Shown here in pieces: positions 53,686-62,406 of a stretch of DNA of 64,000 bases. A program made the translations under genes and the position numbers. The notes under the pieces were generated by a model, which saw only the letters and a program-made list of their open reading frames with translations, made no database searches and had not been told where the DNA came from. The DNA comes from Actinokineospora xionganensis (GTDB lineage Bacteria; Actinomycetota; Actinomycetes; Mycobacteriales; Pseudonocardiaceae), in NCBI RefSeq assembly GCF_014323725.1, contig NZ_JABVED010000013.1, forward strand, positions 62,288 through 126,287, read 5' to 3'. The stretch's first letter is position 1. Each line of letters opens with the position of its first letter.

Positions 53686-54939
53686 GTGGCCATCGCCTCC
53701 ACGCTGGCGCAGACCGCCGAACGAGCCATCGGCGCACCCCTCCCCGTCAGGCTGCGCGCCTGGGACGACAGCGAGGCAGGGGCCGCCGACGGCCCGGTCG
53801 CCATCGTCCGGTCCCGGCGGGCCCTGCGCAGGCTCCTCTGGGACCCGAACGAGCTCGGCCTCGCCCGCGCGTACGTGAGTGGGGAGCTCGACGTCGAGGG
53901 CGACCTGGCCGAAGCCCTGTCCCGCTTCTGGGCGCTCGCCCGCACCGCCAAGCCGAAGCTGACCCTCAAGGACAAGGCCGCGATCGTGCGAACCGGCCTC
54001 AAGCTGGGCGTGTTCGGCAAACGGCCGCCCGCGCCCGCCGCCGAGGCCAGGCTGTCCGGCGACGAGCACAGCAAGGACCGCGACCGGGCCGCCATCGCGC
54101 ACCACTACGACCTGTCCAACGAGTTCTACAGCCGCGTGCTGGACCCCCAGATGGCGTACTCCTGTGCCTACTTCACCAAGCCGGACGACCCGATCGAGGA
54201 CGCGCAGCGGGCCAAGCTGGACCTGGTGTGCACCAAGCTCGACCTGCGCCCGGGCGACCGGCTGCTCGATGTCGGCTGCGGGTGGGGGTCGCTGGCCATC
54301 CACGCCGCGCGGCACTACGGGGCGCGGGTCACCGGGATCACGCTGTCCGCCGAGCAACGCGCGTTCATCCTGGCCAGGCTCGACGAGTACGGCCTGGCCG
54401 ACCAGGTCGAGGTGCGGCTGCAGGACTACCGCGACCTCGACGACGAGCCGTTCGACGCCATCGGCACCCTGGAGATGGGCGAGCACGTCGGCGCCGCGAA
54501 CTACCCCGTCTACGCCGCTACCCTGTTCCGCATGCTCAAGCCGCGGGGAAGGCTGTTGCTGCAGCAGATGTCGCGCGGGGCCACGGCGCAGGGCGGTGGC
54601 GCGTTCATCGAGTCCTATGTGGCCCCCGACATGAACATGCGCCCGGTCGGGCAGACCGTCGACCTGCTCGAACAGGCAGGCCTGGAGGTCCGCGACGTCC
54701 ACGCGCTGCGCGAGCACTACGTGTGGACCGTGCGTGCGTGGGCGCGGACCCTCGAGGAGAAGTGGGACGAGCTGGTCGACCTCGTCGGTGAGCAGCAGGC
54801 CCGGGTCTGGCGGCTGTACCTGGCGGGCGGCGCGCTCGCGTTCGAGGAGAACCGGATGGGCGTCGACCAGATCCTGGCCGTGCGGCCGACCGCGGACGGC
54901 GCCAGCGGCTTCCCCGCGACCCGTGAGGTCTTCCTGTGA
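53686..54939 (+). CDS. Cyclopropane-fatty-acyl-phospholipid synthase family methyltransferase (first copy)
   Basis: 417 residues. An N-terminal CFA-specific domain (ALRRLLWDPNELGLARAYVS) precedes the SAM-binding fold with HHYDLSNEFYSRVLDPQMAY, motif I LLDVGCGWGSLAIHAARHYG and GTLEMGEHVGAANYPVYAAT. Such enzymes methylenate or methylate unsaturated phospholipid acyl chains at the membrane. GTG 53686 has GGAGAG close upstream. It overlaps the DUF1295 gene (GTGA), a combination seen beside other CFA-type genes. Confidence 0.92.
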   Translation: MAIASTLAQTAERAIGAPLPVRLRAWDDSEAGAADGPVAIVRSRRALRRLLWDPNELGLARAYVSGELDVEGDLAEALSRFWALARTAKPKLTLKDKAAIVRTGLKLGVFGKRPPAPAAEARLSGDEHSKDRDRAAIAHHYDLSNEFYSRVLDPQMAYSCAYFTKPDDPIEDAQRAKLDLVCTKLDLRPGDRLLDVGCGWGSLAIHAARHYGARVTGITLSAEQRAFILARLDEYGLADQVEVRLQDYRDLDDEPFDAIGTLEMGEHVGAANYPVYAATLFRMLKPRGRLLLQQMSRGATAQGGGAFIESYVAPDMNMRPVGQTVDLLEQAGLEVRDVHALREHYVWTVRAWARTLEEKWDELVDLVGEQQARVWRLYLAGGALAFEENRMGVDQILAVRPTADGASGFPATREVFL

Positions 54940-55736
54940 TCCTCAACCTGGCGGTGACCGCGGCCGTGACGGCCCTGGTGATCGTGGCCGCGTTCGGGAT
55001 CAGCCTCCGGCGAGGCCGCTACGACACGATCGACACCGTGTGGGGGCTCGGTTTCGTCGTCATCGCGCTCGTCACCTTCGCACTGTCCAGTGGGGACGGT
55101 TCCCTCGCGTTCCGGCTCACGGCGACGACGCTGACCGCGGTCTGGGGCCTGCGTCTGGCGGTCCACCTGCACCTGCGCAACCACGGCAAACCCGAGGACC
55201 GCCGCTACGCGGAGATCCTCGCCAAAGCCAAGGGCAACCCGAAGGCGCACATGTTCCGGGTGGTGTTCCTCACCCAGGGCGCGGTCATGTGGATCGTGTC
55301 GCTGCCGGTGCAGGTCGCCCAGTACGGCCAGCACACCTTCGGTCCGCTCGCCTACCTGGGCGTCGCGCTCTGGCTGGTCGGGTTCACCTTCGAGGCCGTC
55401 GGCGACCGGCAGCTGAGCCGGTTCACCGCCGACCCGGCGAACAAGGGCCGGGTCCTCGACACGGGCCTGTGGCGCTACACCCGACACCCCAACTACTTCG
55501 GCGACGCCTGCGTATGGTGGGGTCTGTACCTGATCGCCTGCCACTCGTGGGTCGGCGCGGCCACCCTCCCCGCGCCGCTGCTCATGACGTTCCTGCTCGC
55601 CAAAGGCACCGGCAAACCCCTGACCGAGAAACACCTGGCAAGCACCCGGCCCGGCTACGCCGACTACGTCGCACGCACCAGCGGTTTCCTGCCGCTGCCA
55701 CCCAAACCGAAAACGACACCGAGGAGTTCCATCTGA
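54936..55736 (+). CDS. DUF1295 (steroid 5-alpha-reductase-like) membrane protein
   Basis: 266 residues with six or seven hydrophobic helices (LAVTAAVTALVIVAAFGISL; DTVWGLGFVVIALVTFAL) and the C-terminal signature LWRYTRHPNYFGDACVWWGL, shared with isoprenylcysteine methyltransferases and sterol reductases that bind SAM or NADPH. The GTG overlaps the CFA-type stop and the stop overlaps the peroxiredoxin ATG (TGATG). It probably acts on lipids modified by the upstream methyltransferase. Confidence 0.9.
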   Translation: MILNLAVTAAVTALVIVAAFGISLRRGRYDTIDTVWGLGFVVIALVTFALSSGDGSLAFRLTATTLTAVWGLRLAVHLHLRNHGKPEDRRYAEILAKAKGNPKAHMFRVVFLTQGAVMWIVSLPVQVAQYGQHTFGPLAYLGVALWLVGFTFEAVGDRQLSRFTADPANKGRVLDTGLWRYTRHPNYFGDACVWWGLYLIACHSWVGAATLPAPLLMTFLLAKGTGKPLTEKHLASTRPGYADYVARTSGFLPLPPKPKTTPRSSI

Positions 55737-56191
55737 TGCGGCCCGGAGATCTCGTTCCCGACTTCAAACTCGCCGACGAGACGGGCGTCGAGCGCTCGCT
55801 TTCGGAGTTCCTCGCGACAGGACCGGTCGTCCTGTTCTTCTACCCGGCCGCGATGACCTCGGGCTGCACCGCGGAGAGCTGCCACTTCCGCGACCTCGCC
55901 GCCGAGTTCGCCGAGGTCGGCGCCCACCGCGTCGGCATCAGCCCCGACTCGGTCGAGCGGCAGGCCAAGTTCTCCTCGATCCACTCGTTCGACTACCCGC
56001 TGCTGTCCGACCCTGACGGCGAGGTTGCCAAGCTGTTCGGCGTGCGCCGCAAGTTCGGCCCCCTGCTGACCAAGCGGATGACCTTCGTGATCGACACCGA
56101 CAGCAAGGTCCTAGAGGCGATCAAGAGCGAGTTGCGGATGGCCGTCCACGCCGACAAGGCCCTGGACGCCCTCCGCGCCCGCCACCCCTAA
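55736..56191 (+). CDS. Bcp/PrxQ-type peroxiredoxin
   Basis: 151 residues. The start is GDLVPDFKLADETG; the peroxidatic Cys44 and resolving Cys49 are in AMTSGCTAESCHFRD, the PrxQ spacing. GISPDSVERQAKFS and FVIDTDSKVL complete the fold. It reduces (lipid) hydroperoxides with thioredoxin. Coupled to DUF1295 and the CFA-type gene, it suggests a link between membrane-lipid modification and peroxide stress. Its stop is 9 bp before the inverted repeat at 56201. Confidence 0.93.
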   Translation: MRPGDLVPDFKLADETGVERSLSEFLATGPVVLFFYPAAMTSGCTAESCHFRDLAAEFAEVGAHRVGISPDSVERQAKFSSIHSFDYPLLSDPDGEVAKLFGVRRKFGPLLTKRMTFVIDTDSKVLEAIKSELRMAVHADKALDALRARHP

Positions 56192-56200
56192 CCCCCCCAT

Positions 56201-56352
56201 CCCCCAATACGGTCGCGAGTCCAACGGTCAAAACAACGAGTCCAACGTTCAGAACATCGACTTCCGCTTTCACGTCACCGTGAGTTGGAACTGGGATGTT
56301 CTGAACGTTGGACTCGTTGTTTTGAACGTTGGACTCGCGACCGTATTGGGGG
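56201..56352. repeat. 152-bp inverted repeat with 58-bp arms built of 21-bp units
   Basis: Left arm 56201-56258 and right arm 56295-56352 are inverted copies with a single mismatch (G at 56227). Each arm holds an outer CCCCCAATACGGTCGC segment and two 21-bp units: GAGTCCAACGGTCAAAACAAC and GAGTCCAACGTTCAGAACATC. The 36-nt loop contains TCACG-TCAC-CGTGA. It fills the gap between the convergent peroxiredoxin and cyclophilin genes and ends exactly at the cyclophilin stop codon. The units are related to the tandem array at 24720-24782. Confidence 0.93.
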
Positions 56353-57063
56353 TTAGCGGGCCCAGTGGATCGTGGTGGTGAGGGTGGGGGTGCCGTCGAC
56401 GGGGGTTGGGTTGTCGGGGGTGGGGGCGATGCCCGCGGCCGCGACGGTGTCCAGTGTGGACAGGCCGGGGAGGTCGACCGTGCCGAAGACGGTGTAGTTC
56501 GGGCGCAGGCGGGAATCGCCGTACACCAGGAAGAACTGGCTGCCATTGGTGTCCGGGCCGGCGTTCGCCATGGCCAGCACCCCGCGGGCGTAGACCTTGC
56601 GGGTGCCGGTCGTGTCGCCGGGCCAGTCGGGCAGGTCCGTGGGCAGTTCGTCCTTGTACCGGTAGCCCGGGCCCTTCTCCCCCGTCCCGCTCGGGTCGCC
56701 GCACTGCAGCACCTTGAGCGTCGGGTACGCCGTGAGCCGGTGGCACGTGGTCACGTCGTAGAACCCGTGCCGGGCCAGGTGCAGGAAGCTCTGGACGGTG
56801 CACGGCGCCTTCGCCCGGTCCAGCGTCAGCCCGATCGGCCCCTGCGAGGTCCGCAGCTTGACCTTGACCAAGCCATGCGAAGGCGTGTGCGCGGGATCGC
56901 GCGGCAGCCGGACCGGCCGGGCCGCCGGATCATCCGGGGTCTCCGTGTACTGACACGGGCCTTTGGTCACGCTCGGCTGGTCCTCGGCGGCGGCGACACC
57001 GGTCGGGACCATCACCGCGCAGGCGGCGAACACGGTGGCACACAACAGCCTTGTGAGCTGCAC
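56353..57063 (-). CDS. Secreted cyclophilin-type peptidyl-prolyl isomerase
   Basis: 236 residues. A signal peptide (MQLTRLLCATVFAACAVMVP, cleavage after about residue 26 in AAAED) leads to a cyclophilin domain with HLARHGFYDVTTCHRLTAY, RGVLAMANAGPDTNGSQFFL and FGTVDLPGLSTLD. Four Cys residues may form disulfides. It would assist folding outside the membrane. The stop codon directly abuts the inverted repeat at 56201-56352. A terminator lies between it and the LCP gene upstream, so it has its own promoter. Confidence 0.93.
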   Translation of the reverse strand: MQLTRLLCATVFAACAVMVPTGVAAAEDQPSVTKGPCQYTETPDDPAARPVRLPRDPAHTPSHGLVKVKLRTSQGPIGLTLDRAKAPCTVQSFLHLARHGFYDVTTCHRLTAYPTLKVLQCGDPSGTGEKGPGYRYKDELPTDLPDWPGDTTGTRKVYARGVLAMANAGPDTNGSQFFLVYGDSRLRPNYTVFGTVDLPGLSTLDTVAAAGIAPTPDNPTPVDGTPTLTTTIHWAR

Positions 57064-57147
57064 AGCTGCTCCTTCGGTCGGGGTCGTAGCAGCGAGCGAG
57101 TGTAGGGCGCACGCGCGAGAACCCGACAGGGCCGATCAGGGGTAGCG

Positions 57148-57180
57148 ACCGCCGCGCGCCCACCAGGGGCGCGCGGCGGT
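57148..57180 (-). terminator. Hairpin terminator after the LCP-family gene
   Basis: ACCGCCGCGCGCC (57148-57160) pairs perfectly with 57168-57180 (13 bp, 7-nt loop), 5 bp after the LCP gene stop on the - strand and upstream of the cyclophilin start. Confidence 0.85.
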
Positions 57181-57185
57181 AGGGG

Positions 57186-58316
57186 TCAGCCTCCGGGCGC
57201 ACCGACGATCAGCTCATCGGCCACCACGGCGTCCGTGCGCAGCGCCTCGAACAGCTTGGGCGCCTTCACCGCGTCCCACAGGATCGCCGACCCGACACCC
57301 TTGACGTTCTTGCTGCCGCCCATCGGGACGGTCGTGGTGATCAGCCCGCCGTCACTTGCCCCACCCATCGCGAACGCGACCGACGGCAGGTTGTGCAGGT
57401 GCGTGTCGTCGTCGACCGAGATGGCGTCGGGCGCGCTTCCCAGCAGCGGGAACACCTTGAACGGGTTGGCCAGCGTGCCCGCGCTCGTCGCCTTCTTCGT
57501 CAGCGCGCCGATGAAGGCCCGCTGGCGGATGACCCGGTCGAGGTCGGCCCGCGGCCCCTTGCGGGTGCGGACGTACCCGAGCGCGTTGGCGCCGTCGAGT
57601 TCCTGGCAGCCCGCGGGCAGGTCGATCCCGGCCAGCGGGTCGTTGATCGGGGCTTCGAGGCACATCTCGACCCCGCCCACCGCGTCGACGACGTCGGCGA
57701 ATCCGGCGAAGCCGATCTCCATGTAGTGGTCGAGCCGCAGGCCGGTCTCGGTCTCCACGGTCTTCGCGAGCAGCTTCGGGCCGCCGAACGCGTACGCCGC
57801 GTTCAGCTTGTTCTTGCCCTTGCCCGGGATGTCCACAAGAGAGTCTCGCAGCAGCGACACCAGCGTCGGGCGGGTGTCGTTGTCCGGCACGTGCAGCAGC
57901 ATGATCGTGTCGGTCCGCTGGCCCTTGGCGTCGCCGGTGGCGAGGCGTTCCTCGTCCTCGGCGCTGAGGCCCTCGCGGCTGTCGGACCCCACGATCAGCC
58001 AGTTGGTGCCCGCGCCCGCCGCGGGCCTGCCCTCGTAGTCCTCCAGCGCGTCGATGCGCGTCAGGGAGGACTCCAGGTAGATCCACAGCCCGGCGATGAG
58101 CCCGACGATGACCAACAGCGCGGTCAGCGCGATCCGCCGCCCTCGGCGCTTGCGGCGCGGCGGCGGCGACCCGTACGGCTGGTGCTGACCACGGGGTCCC
58201 CGCGGCGGAGGCGGCGGCTGGTGTCCTCGGTCGTAGCCCTGCCCGCCCTGCGGCATGGCTCTGGTCGGGGCGTATCTCGGTCGGCCGTGCTGATCCTGCC
58301 CATGCCCGTAGCTCAC
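57186..58316 (-). CDS. LytR-CpsA-Psr (LCP) family cell-wall ligase
   Basis: 376 residues. A Pro/Gly/Arg-rich cytoplasmic tail (about 1-60), one membrane helix (IALTALLVIVGLIAGLWIYL) and an extracellular LCP domain with NWLIVGSDSREGL, RTDTIMLLHVPDN, VSLLRDSLVDIPGKG and the pyrophosphate-binding Arg cluster YVRTRKGPRADLDRVIRQRA. LCP proteins attach polymers such as arabinogalactan or teichoic acid to peptidoglycan. GTG 58316 follows GGAGA. It lies 115 bp after the second CFA-type gene and may share its transcript; a terminator follows. Confidence 0.93.
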   Translation of the reverse strand: MSYGHGQDQHGRPRYAPTRAMPQGGQGYDRGHQPPPPPRGPRGQHQPYGSPPPRRKRRGRRIALTALLVIVGLIAGLWIYLESSLTRIDALEDYEGRPAAGAGTNWLIVGSDSREGLSAEDEERLATGDAKGQRTDTIMLLHVPDNDTRPTLVSLLRDSLVDIPGKGKNKLNAAYAFGGPKLLAKTVETETGLRLDHYMEIGFAGFADVVDAVGGVEMCLEAPINDPLAGIDLPAGCQELDGANALGYVRTRKGPRADLDRVIRQRAFIGALTKKATSAGTLANPFKVFPLLGSAPDAISVDDDTHLHNLPSVAFAMGGASDGGLITTTVPMGGSKNVKGVGSAILWDAVKAPKLFEALRTDAVVADELIVGAPGG

Positions 58317-58431
58317 GAGAGTTCTCCAGCCAGACGCTTCACTGAGACCGTTCCCCTTATCTGTCCACGGCAGTGCGGGGAGTCTCCCACTCCCCTTAGC
58401 CAAGACGCCGGAGACCCACCTGGGGTTGCGT

Positions 58432-59655
58432 TCAGTGACCGATGGACAGTTGGCGCACCCCGAGGTAGCCCGACCGGAAACCGGCCTCACAGTACGCCAG
58501 GTAGAACTCCCACATCCGGCGGAAAGTGTCATCGAAGCCCAGGTCGGCGACGCCGGACCAGCGCTGCGTGAACCGCTCCCGCCACTGCCGCAGCGTCTCG
58601 GCGTAGTCGAGGCCGAAGTCACGGTGGGCGAGCACGCGCAGGCTGGTGTGCCTGGCCACGCTCTCGTCGATCGCCTCGGTCGACGGGATGAGCCCGCCGG
58701 GGAAGATGTACTTCTGGATCCACGTGTAGGAGTCGCGCGAGGCGAGCATCCGGTCGTTCGGCATGGTGATCGACTGCAGGCCGAACTTGCCGCCCGGCTT
58801 GAGCAACCGGTCGACCGCGGCGAAGTAGGTCGGCCAGTAGCGCTGCCCGACCGCCTCGATCATCTCCACGCTGACGATCGCGTCATAGCTGCCCTGCGCC
58901 TCGCGGTAGTCCCGCAACAGGACCTGGACCCGCTCGGACATCCCGGCTTCGGCGACGCGCCGTTCGGCCAGGACCTTCTGCTCGGCCGAGATGGTCAGGG
59001 TGGTGACCCGCGCGCCGCGTCGGGCGGCCTGGATCGCCAGGGCGCCCCACCCGGTGCCGATCTCCAGCACGTGCGAGCCCGCGCGCACCCCCGCGTAGTC
59101 GAGCATGCCGTCGATCTTGCGGATCTGTCCTCTGTGGAGGTCGGTGTCGCCGGGGGTGAACAGCGCCGACGAGTAGGTCATCGTCTCGTCGAGGAACGCG
59201 GCGAACAGGTCGTTGGACAGGTCGTAGTGCCGCTGGATGTTGGCTCGCGCGGCGGCGACCGTGTTGTCCGCGCCCGCGGGCTGGCGCCGGTCGACCCAGC
59301 GACGCAGCGTCTGCAGCGCGGGCGGGATGAGCGTGCTGATCCGGGCGGCGAACTCGGTCAGCAGCTCCACCAGGTCCGGGCTGCTCCAGTCGCCGACCAT
59401 GTAGGCCTCGCCGAAGCCGATCTTGGCGTCGACACCGAGGCGGTGGAAGAACGCGTTCGGCCGGTGCACGCGCAAGACGGGGGCGTCCGGGCCGCCCGCG
59501 CCCATCCGGGTGCCGTCGGGGAACAGCACCCGGACCGGCAGGGTGCGGACGGCGTTGGCGAAGACGATCCGCGCGATCCGGGCCCGCGCGGGGCCGCGCG
59601 GCGGGGAGTACAGGGTTCCCCAGGGCTGCGCGGATCGGAGAGTGGTGTCGGTCAT
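58432..59655 (-). CDS. Cyclopropane-fatty-acyl-phospholipid synthase family methyltransferase (second copy)
   Basis: 407 residues. IQRHYDLSNDLFAAFLDETM, SAM motif I HVLEIGTGWGALAIQAARRG, ISAEQKVLAERR and VSVEMIEAVGQRYWPTYF are typical. It is more like classical CFA synthases than the copy at 53686 (for example VSVEMIEAVG against GTLEMGEHVG). ATG 59655 overlaps the DUF1365 stop (ATGA), forming the conserved FAD oxidoreductase-DUF1365-CFA arrangement that in other bacteria is linked to modified membrane fatty acids. Confidence 0.95.
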   Translation of the reverse strand: MTDTTLRSAQPWGTLYSPPRGPARARIARIVFANAVRTLPVRVLFPDGTRMGAGGPDAPVLRVHRPNAFFHRLGVDAKIGFGEAYMVGDWSSPDLVELLTEFAARISTLIPPALQTLRRWVDRRQPAGADNTVAAARANIQRHYDLSNDLFAAFLDETMTYSSALFTPGDTDLHRGQIRKIDGMLDYAGVRAGSHVLEIGTGWGALAIQAARRGARVTTLTISAEQKVLAERRVAEAGMSERVQVLLRDYREAQGSYDAIVSVEMIEAVGQRYWPTYFAAVDRLLKPGGKFGLQSITMPNDRMLASRDSYTWIQKYIFPGGLIPSTEAIDESVARHTSLRVLAHRDFGLDYAETLRQWRERFTQRWSGVADLGFDDTFRRMWEFYLAYCEAGFRSGYLGVRQLSIGH

Positions 59656-60368
59656 CGGACTCGTTCCTGGGGGTGTGTACGGGGGACGATGGGGACGCGA
59701 CGCAGCCACAGGGCGACGCCGTGGCGGCGGATCAGGGCCGAGACCCGGTGTGGCATGAGCGGTCGGCGCGCGACAGTTCGGAGGACCTCGGCCGTGGTCG
59801 CCCGGCGTCGCTCACCGACGAGGGTCGCGGTGAACGGCGTCTTCCCGCCCTGGCTCAGGGCCACGGTCAGGGAAAGCACCGCGCCGGGCCGGGGCAGCCG
59901 CATCCGGTACGTGCCGCCCATCTCGAGGAAGGGCGAGACGTAGAACTCCTTGTCGGCGCGCGCCCGGCCGCGGTCGTCGGTGCGCAGCAGGTAGCGGTGC
60001 CGCCCGCCGTAGGTGTTGTGGACTTCGGCGACCACGCAGACCACGCGGTCAGCCTCGTCGTGCACCCAGTAGACGGTGATCGGGTTGAACACGTAGCCGA
60101 GCACCCGCGCGCTAGCCAGCATCAGCACCCGGCCCGTCACCTGGATCCCCTGCGGGACCAGCCAGGCAGCGAGGTTGTCCTTGATGGACGCCGCCGGGTC
60201 ACCGAGGTGATCGCTCGCGTCGAACCGGGCGAACGGCCGCAGCGGCGCGGGCAGCCGCGGCAGGTCGTCGAGGTCGACCAGCCACAGGTAGATCCGGTGC
60301 TGGAAGGACCTGTGCAGCCGTTCGGTTCGGGTGTGGGTGACGACCGCGTCGTAGAGGGCCGCGGTCAC
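59652..60368 (-). CDS. DUF1365 protein
   Basis: 238 residues. Conserved blocks are RSFQHRIYLWLVDLDDLPRL, DNLAAWLVPQGIQ, VLGYVFNPITVYWVHD, AEVHNTYGGRHRY and DKEFYVSPFLEMGGTYRM, all typical of DUF1365, a family nearly always encoded between an FAD-dependent oxidoreductase and a CFA-type methyltransferase. The molecular function is unknown. GTG 60368 overlaps the oxidoreductase stop (GTGA). Confidence 0.93.
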   Translation of the reverse strand: MTAALYDAVVTHTRTERLHRSFQHRIYLWLVDLDDLPRLPAPLRPFARFDASDHLGDPAASIKDNLAAWLVPQGIQVTGRVLMLASARVLGYVFNPITVYWVHDEADRVVCVVAEVHNTYGGRHRYLLRTDDRGRARADKEFYVSPFLEMGGTYRMRLPRPGAVLSLTVALSQGGKTPFTATLVGERRRATTAEVLRTVARRPLMPHRVSALIRRHGVALWLRRVPIVPRTHPQERVR

Positions 60369-61633
60369 GAGGACCAGCCTGCACCGAACGCGGCGGCGGC
60401 GCGGACACCGGAGGCGCAGCCGTCTTCGTGGAACCCCCAGCCGTGATAGGCACCCGCGTAGGCCACCGCGCCGTCGTTGAGCGTGGGCAGTTCCCGTTGG
60501 GCGGCAACACTTTCCGGGGTGTAGACCGGGTGCTCGTAGACCATCGAGCGCAGCACACGCGACTCGTCGACCCGGTCGCGGGCGTTGAGGCTGACCACGT
60601 ACTGGTCCTCTCCGGACAGTCCCATCAGCCGGTTCATGTGGTAGCTCACCCGAACCGGACCGTTCGCCGAGTCGCACGCGGGCTTGAGGTAGTTCCACGA
60701 CGCCCGGGCACCTTCCGCGCGCGGCAGGATCGAGGTGTCGCTGTGCAGGACGGTCTCGTTGACCGAGTAGCTGAACGCGCCGAGAACAGCTCGCTCGGCG
60801 GGCGTCGGCTCGGCCAGCAGCCGCAACGCCTGGTCCGGGTGGGTGGCCACGACGGCGTGGTCGAACCGGCGGACCACGTCGGCGTCGTCGCGGACTTCCA
60901 GGTGGTCGGCGTGGCGGACCAGCGCGCGCACCGGCGTGGAGACCTCCACGGCGGTCAGGCCTTTCGCCGCGCGCTCGACATAGGTCCGGGAGCCGCCCAC
61001 GACGGTCCGCCAGGTCGGCGAGCCGGTGACCGAGAGCATCCCGTGGTGGTGCAGGAACTCGAACAGGTACCGGGCCGGGTACCGCATGCTCAGCTCCGCG
61101 CCCGCGGACCAGACCGCCGACACCAGGGGGATCAGGAAGTGGTCGACGAAGTACCGCGAATAGCCACCGACCACGACGAACCCGCGCAGAGTGATGTCGC
61201 CGGGGTCGTCGCGAAGGACGCGGCGGGCGTGCCGGTGGAAGCGGTTGACCTCGCCGAGCATCCGCAGGAACTTCGGCGAACGCACGTTCGCGGGCTGCGC
61301 GAACAGTCCCCGGGCGCCGCGGGCGCCCGCGTATTCCAGGCCGCAGCCCTCGCAGCGCACGCTCATCGACATCTCGGACTCGCGGGTCGCCACACCCAGT
61401 TCGCCGAAGAGCCGGATCAGGTTCGGATAGGTCCGCTCGTTGTGGACGATGAAACCGCTGTCCACCTGGGCCATCGAACCCGCCGAGGTCGGCAGGTCAT
61501 GGGTGTGGGCATGGCCACCGATCCGGTCGTCCGCCTCGAACAGCGTCACGTCGTACCGACGCCGCAGCAGATAAGCCGCCGTCAGTCCGGACACTCCGCC
61601 GCCGATGACCGCGACCCGACGCCGCTCCGCCAC
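60365..61633 (-). CDS. FAD-dependent amine-oxidase-type oxidoreductase
   Basis: 422 residues. The N-terminal dinucleotide fold is VAVIGGGVSGLTAAYLLRRR with DRIGGHAHTH; further landmarks are VDSGFIVHNERTYPNLIRLF, GGSRTYVERAAK and a C-terminal FAD segment GAYHGWGFHEDGCASGVRAA. It belongs to the protoporphyrinogen-oxidase/phytoene-desaturase-like group found with DUF1365 and CFA genes. It may oxidise or desaturate the acyl chain that the methyltransferase modifies. GTG 61633 is the first start before the FAD fold. Confidence 0.92.
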   Translation of the reverse strand: MAERRRVAVIGGGVSGLTAAYLLRRRYDVTLFEADDRIGGHAHTHDLPTSAGSMAQVDSGFIVHNERTYPNLIRLFGELGVATRESEMSMSVRCEGCGLEYAGARGARGLFAQPANVRSPKFLRMLGEVNRFHRHARRVLRDDPGDITLRGFVVVGGYSRYFVDHFLIPLVSAVWSAGAELSMRYPARYLFEFLHHHGMLSVTGSPTWRTVVGGSRTYVERAAKGLTAVEVSTPVRALVRHADHLEVRDDADVVRRFDHAVVATHPDQALRLLAEPTPAERAVLGAFSYSVNETVLHSDTSILPRAEGARASWNYLKPACDSANGPVRVSYHMNRLMGLSGEDQYVVSLNARDRVDESRVLRSMVYEHPVYTPESVAAQRELPTLNDGAVAYAGAYHGWGFHEDGCASGVRAAAAFGAGWSS

Positions 61634-61644
61634 TGGGGCCTCCG

Positions 61645-62343
61645 TCAGAGAGGAATGCGCAACCCTTCCGGTGAGGGCTGTCCCAGGGCATTCGTTATGA
61701 CGGGGTCGAAAGGTTGGGTCCCGAGGGCGCCGAGTGTGAAACCGGTGACGAGCCGGGTCCACGCGGCGGATTTCCGCAGCATGGCGTGGCCCTCGTCGTG
61801 CACGTCGAAGTGCGCGACCCGCTCGGTGACGGCCTTGGCGCGCGCCGCGTAGCGGAAGGACAGCTCGGGGTCGGTCATCTTGTCCAGCAGCCCGTGCGCG
61901 ATGAGGACGGTGCGGCCTGCCAACTGCTCGACCGGTTCGTTCGGCTTCGTCCACGGCGCCAGGGCGCAGACCGCGACCACGGAGTCCGCTCCCGCGACCC
62001 GCAGCGCCGTGCGGCCGCCCATCGAGTGGCCGACAAGTGCCACCGGCACGTCGCCGTGGGCGCGGCGGATCTCGTCGAGCGCCCACGCGGCGTCGAGGAC
62101 GGGATCGAGTTCGGGGGCGTTCCAGCCGCGGTAGCGGTAGCGCAGGGCCCAGGCGGCCACACCGTCGGCGGCGCCCTCGTGCCGGATATCGCGGGCGAAC
62201 GGGAGCATGCGCAGGTAGGCCGAGCGGTAGCGGTGCACCCGCCCATGGCTGCGCTCGCGGCCGCCGTGGAGCAGGAGCGCCACACCGCGGACGTTCTCGG
62301 TCGGACCGTAGACCCGGATGCTGGGCCGCGCACTGTCGTTCAC
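61645..62343 (-). CDS. Alpha/beta hydrolase (dienelactone-hydrolase-like)
   Basis: 232 residues. The nucleophile elbow is VALVGHSMGGRTAL (Ser), the oxyanion region VALLLHGGRERSHG, Asp in LIAHGLLDKMTDPE and His in VHDEGHAML. Substrate unknown. GTG 62343 is the probable start. It lies 11 bp upstream of the FAD oxidoreductase gene on the same strand, so it is likely the first gene of the hydrolase-FAD-DUF1365-CFA operon, and is divergent from a second hydrolase. Confidence 0.9.
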   Translation of the reverse strand: MNDSARPSIRVYGPTENVRGVALLLHGGRERSHGRVHRYRSAYLRMLPFARDIRHEGAADGVAAWALRYRYRGWNAPELDPVLDAAWALDEIRRAHGDVPVALVGHSMGGRTALRVAGADSVVAVCALAPWTKPNEPVEQLAGRTVLIAHGLLDKMTDPELSFRYAARAKAVTERVAHFDVHDEGHAMLRKSAAWTRLVTGFTLGALGTQPFDPVITNALGQPSPEGLRIPL

Positions 62344-62406
62344 ACGACAATCTTCGCAACCGGAGCCAGTCCGGTTCGGTCAGTGTGAGTGAGTACATTC
62401 CGGCGG

